Source: Eubacterium sp.
GTDB taxonomy: Bacteria > Bacillota > Clostridia > Peptostreptococcales > Anaerovoracaceae
NCBI GenBank assembly: GCA_017419895.1
Contig: JAFOKI010000118.1
Coordinates: 1 to 15,746, forward strand
Direction of reading: 5' to 3'
DNA length: 15,746 nucleotides
Part shown: positions 13,183 through 15,746 of the stretch, in pieces
Layout of the letters: each line of letters opens with the position of its first letter
How positions within the stretch are numbered: position 1 is the stretch's first letter
Notes under the pieces: generated by a model
The model's database searches: none
The model's input: the letters and a program-made list of their open reading frames with translations, nothing else
What the model was told of the DNA's origin: nothing
Position numbers and translations under genes: made by a program

Positions 13183-13767
13183 TCATGTATATGTGCGTAT
13201 TATCTCTTCAGCGACTTCTTTCTTTCTGATGCATCTGTCCATCGCCTGCTTTTCGATGTATCTGTGCGCCTCCGGTTCTTCCATTTTAAGCTCCGAAATG
13301 AGAAGCCATTTGGCCCGGTTGACAAGGCGGATCTCCTCCATCTTTTCTTCAAAGGAGAGTGTTTTCTTTTCGATTTTCCTGAGATTCTCTCTGGCACTCG
13401 CAAGCCAGTCAAGCGCGATAGAAAGAGAAGAAACTGTAACGGGTTTAGAGAGGAGGAACACTCCGTTCGCGACTGCCTCGTCACGGATATCCTGCGCTGT
13501 CTCATCACGTACGAGAAGCAGAACAACTGTGTTTCTGGATTCCGCGATATTCAGAGCGAATTCGATTCCCGTGGCATCTTTCAAAGGCGAATTGATTATG
13601 ACATGGTCATAACTCCTGTCGCCCCATGCTCTCCGCGCCGCGTTTATACTCGTGACAAATCTTACCGGTTCAAAATGCGATTCCGGCAATAGAGAAGAAA
13701 GAGCCGTATTCATTTTTTCTGCCGCGGATACAACCAGGACGCTGTAGACCCGCTCTTTCATACTCAT
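13183..13767 (-). CDS. ANTAR-domain regulator with degenerate receiver, glnA-linked
   Basis: This 194-residue cytosolic protein has a CheY-like N-terminal domain (about 1-120), a helical linker, and a C-terminal ANTAR RNA-binding domain (about 133-190; RAKWLLISELKMEEPEAHRYI, then the AMDRCIRKKEVAEEII region). ANTAR proteins prevent premature transcription termination by binding paired hairpins in leader RNAs. The receiver keeps the late lysine (SKPV), but the N-terminal acidic pair is replaced (VVSAAEK) and Asn59 occupies the phosphoacceptor position, so phosphorylation by a histidine kinase is unlikely. ATG has GGAG four bases before. It lies 85 bases downstream of glnA on the same strand. 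The same arrangement is known in solventogenic clostridia (the glnA-linked NitR regulator), which supports nitrogen control as its role; the input signal here is unknown. Confidence 0.88.
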   Translation of the reverse strand: MSMKERVYSVLVVSAAEKMNTALSSLLPESHFEPVRFVTSINAARRAWGDRSYDHVIINSPLKDATGIEFALNIAESRNTVVLLLVRDETAQDIRDEAVANGVFLLSKPVTVSSLSIALDWLASARENLRKIEKKTLSFEEKMEEIRLVNRAKWLLISELKMEEPEAHRYIEKQAMDRCIRKKEVAEEIIRTYT

Positions 13768-13852
13768 TTGTCTCCGATACCCCTTTTAGACTTCAACAAA
13801 GCCTTTTGCCCGAAGCGCTTTTCCCTGCTTTTCTAAAAATCGTGCTGTTGTT

Positions 13853-15064
13853 TTACCGGTCGCAGTAGATCGCAAGGATCTCCTGAGGGATTATGCTTTT
13901 TATAAAATCACTCCCGCATGCAATCCTGCACGCATCCTCATAGCTCCCGGGAAGTCTCTTGTATTTTGCAAGGACATCCGGCGAAGCTTTGTAGAGATTT
14001 ATATCAGCCGGCGCCGGAAGGTCCGGATCGTTCTCGATCCCATCTAGCGCGGCATGTATCATCAGCGCGAACGCGAGATACGGGTTAGCCATCGGATCCG
14101 GCGATCTAAGCTCGGCTCTTCTGAATTCCCCGACAGCAGCCGGGATCCTTACGAGCTGTGAACGGTTCTCCGCTGACCATGTGATATACGCGGGAGCTTT
14201 GTTCATACCGAGTCTCGCATAAGAATTCTCGGACGGATTCAGGAACATCGTCATCACTTCCGCGTTTTTCAGGATACCGGCGATCATCTTGTGGAATACC
14301 GAATCATCGAATTCGCCTTTTACGGACATATTGATGTGGAATCCATTGCCGGGACTATTCTTTAACGGTTTTGCGGAAAAATCAGCCTTGAAACCGTTTT
14401 GCTGCGCAACTGTTCTGACGACACGCTGGAACATCATAGCGTTGTCAGCCGCAGTGAGAGCATCGGAATACCTGAAATCTATTTCATTCTGTCCCGGGCC
14501 TTCTTCGTGATGAGAGCTTTCCGGATATATCCCCATTTTTTCAAGAGTCAGGCAAATCTCACGGCGGACATTTTCTCCCCTGTCTTCAGGAGCTATATCC
14601 ATATACCCAGCACGATCACACGGCACGTCTGTCGGATCGCCGTTTTCATCCAGGCGGAAAAGGTAGAACTCCTGCTCAGCTCCGAATGTGAACTCGAATC
14701 CTGCATTTTCGGCTTTCGCGATCGCCATCTTGAGGATATTTCTTGTATCACCAACAAAAGGCGTCCCGTCCGGATACGTTATGCCCGAAAACATCTGCAC
14801 CACACGGCCGTGTTCCGGTCTCCACGGGAGTGGCATAAGAGTTTCCGGTTCCGGATGCAGCAGAAGATCACTGTGCGTCTCATCCCCGAACCCCGCCGTC
14901 GCTGAAGCATCGAACGCGATACCGTATTTAAAAGCGCGCGGAAGCTCATCCGGCATTATGGAAATATTCTTTTGTTTGCCAAAAACATCACAGAAGCCCA
15001 GGCGGATGAATTTTACATCTTCTTCCTGTGTAAACTGGATGACTTCTTCTTTTGAGTATTTCAT
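13853..15064 (-). CDS. glnA: type I glutamine synthetase
   Basis: This 403-residue enzyme makes glutamine from glutamate, ammonia and ATP in the cytoplasm. GAEQEF (about 128-133) and SHHEEGPGQNEIDFRY (about 184-199) carry metal ligands. GNGFHINMS (about 239) holds the catalytic-loop histidine region. NRSQLVRIP (about 300) and RSPDP (about 320) bind phosphate and substrate. It is somewhat shorter than the usual 440 or so residues but retains the conserved motifs. I choose ATG 15064, because GGAGG lies five bases upstream; a TTG at 15076 is in frame but would overlap that site. It follows dapL by 119 bases and precedes an ANTAR regulator, which suggests control by antitermination. Regulation by adenylylation is not indicated by anything here. 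Confidence 0.95.
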   Translation of the reverse strand: MKYSKEEVIQFTQEEDVKFIRLGFCDVFGKQKNISIMPDELPRAFKYGIAFDASATAGFGDETHSDLLLHPEPETLMPLPWRPEHGRVVQMFSGITYPDGTPFVGDTRNILKMAIAKAENAGFEFTFGAEQEFYLFRLDENGDPTDVPCDRAGYMDIAPEDRGENVRREICLTLEKMGIYPESSHHEEGPGQNEIDFRYSDALTAADNAMMFQRVVRTVAQQNGFKADFSAKPLKNSPGNGFHINMSVKGEFDDSVFHKMIAGILKNAEVMTMFLNPSENSYARLGMNKAPAYITWSAENRSQLVRIPAAVGEFRRAELRSPDPMANPYLAFALMIHAALDGIENDPDLPAPADINLYKASPDVLAKYKRLPGSYEDACRIACGSDFIKSIIPQEILAIYCDR

Positions 15065-15183
15065 GGCTGCCTCCAAATGATCACAACTGGATCAAGATCT
15101 GCGTTCCATTTCCTGCTTGCGGCTTTGCCATGCTTTGTCTGAGCACTTGCATCACCGCTTTATAACTTTATTATTATATCATA
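15065..15183 (-). promoter_or_regulatory. glnA leader: -10 box and structured segment
   Basis: On the minus strand TATAAT reads from 15178 to 15173 just after the dapL stop, but no good -35 box is visible. Downstream, GCGG (15119-15122) can pair with CCGC (15155-15158) and ATGC (15130-15133) with GCAT (15149-15152). A TGCT/AGCA pairing (15131-15134 with 15142-15145) competes with the latter. Nearer the gene, TGATC/GATCA forms a short hairpin. I could not recognise a canonical ANTAR dual hexaloop or a terminator here. Confidence 0.4.
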
Positions 15184-15746
15184 TTACTGCAACAAATCTA
15201 CCAGTCGGCGGGCTGCTTCTTCAGTATCCTCCCGGCTCCCGAACATCGAAAAGCGGAAATAGCTTTCTCCGCAGGCGCCGAACCCCTGCCCGGGAGTTCC
15301 GACAACCTGTATCTCATTAAGGAGATAGTCGAAAAATTCCCAGCTCCCCATACCATCGGGACATTTCATCCATACATAAGGAGAGTTTTTCCCACCGCAG
15401 TACCATATGCCGAGCTGGTCGAGCGCTGCAGTCATGACAGACGCATTCCCCTTATATACAGCGATGTTCTCTTGTATCTGCCGCTGCCCCTCCGGTGTGA
15501 ATACAGCTGCTCCTCCTTTTTGGATAATGTAAGAAACGCCGTTCGTTTTGGTCGTCCTGTTCCTGACCCACATGTCGTTCAGACGCATACCGCTGCGTAC
15601 GAGTGCCTTGGGTATCACCGTATAACCCATCCTGGTCCCCGTAAATCCCGCAGTCTTGGAAAGTGAGCATATTTCAATCGCGCATGTTTCTGCGCCATCA
15701 ATCTCGAAAATGCTATGAGGAAGTTCCGGATCCTCGATGAACGCCT
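15184..15746 (-). CDS. dapL: LL-diaminopimelate aminotransferase, C-terminal part
   Basis: The minus-strand frame runs off the right edge, so the N-terminal half is missing; about 187 residues are visible of roughly 400. The enzyme is PLP-dependent and converts tetrahydrodipicolinate directly to LL-diaminopimelate using glutamate, for lysine and peptidoglycan synthesis. The visible part contains CAIEICSLSKTAGFTGTR, in which the lysine binds PLP and which is highly characteristic of DapL, followed by GYTVIPK. The C-terminal GTPGQGFGACGESYFRFSMFG segment carries the substrate-binding arginine. It is cytosolic. It ends 119 bases before glnA, on the same strand, so read-through into glnA is possible. 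Confidence 0.93.
   Translation of the reverse strand, partial: AFIEDPELPHSIFEIDGAETCAIEICSLSKTAGFTGTRMGYTVIPKALVRSGMRLNDMWVRNRTTKTNGVSYIIQKGGAAVFTPEGQRQIQENIAVYKGNASVMTAALDQLGIWYCGGKNSPYVWMKCPDGMGSWEFFDYLLNEIQVVGTPGQGFGACGESYFRFSMFGSREDTEEAARRLVDLLQ

Noticed and set aside
15065..15076. TTG at 15076 as the glnA start
   Set aside because: It overlaps the GGAGG ribosome binding site of the ATG at 15064.
1..15746. CRISPR array, tRNA, rRNA, insertion sequence or prophage genes
   Set aside because: No regularly spaced repeats, cloverleaf sequences, transposase, integrase or phage structural motifs were seen.

Overview
The window reads as chromosome of an anaerobic, low-to-mid G+C Bacillota, most likely class Clostridia. 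The reasons are a single-chain pyruvate:ferredoxin oxidoreductase, a glnA next to an ANTAR regulator, DapL-type lysine/peptidoglycan biosynthesis, strong AGGAGG-like ribosome binding sites and clear sigma-A promoters. Base composition looks close to half G+C. I cannot name family or genus. No prophage, insertion sequence, CRISPR array, tRNA or rRNA is visible.

Layout, left to right. (1) 1-645 (+) is the end of an AEC-family transporter. It is followed by a 99-base element (725-823) with near-perfect 24-base inverted ends, and then the Mrp/NBP35 Fe-S cluster carrier ATPase (874-1698, -). (2) 1699-2385 has no convincing protein gene. It holds a strong promoter, about 440 bases that fold into many nested and long-range helices, and a strong terminator: a free-standing structured RNA gene, possibly of the raiA-motif class. 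(3) 2386-4910 (-) is a purine-salvage-like group: an NCS2 nucleobase permease, a PRPP-binding phosphoribosyltransferase, and a small four-cysteine protein of unknown function translationally coupled to it. (4) 5225-6883 (+) is an NhaC-family antiporter with a well-formed promoter surrounded by repeated ATGTAT/ATACAT hexamers. It converges on a family 3 beta-glucosidase (6988-9120, -), with back-to-back terminators between them. (5) 9295-12810 (-) is nifJ, with a good promoter, a Rex-like operator candidate and tiny leader ORFs. (6) 13183-15746 (-) carries the end of dapL, then glnA, then an ANTAR regulator whose receiver domain has lost its phosphoacceptor aspartate, ending at a clear terminator.

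The genes cover core anaerobic metabolism: pyruvate oxidation (nifJ), Fe-S cluster supply (mrp), nitrogen assimilation with a probable RNA-binding antiterminator (glnA-ANTAR), diaminopimelate synthesis (dapL), purine uptake and salvage, ion homeostasis and glucoside use. The least explained items are the structured RNA at 1903-2341, the inverted-repeat element at 725-823 and the four-cysteine protein at 2386-2883.
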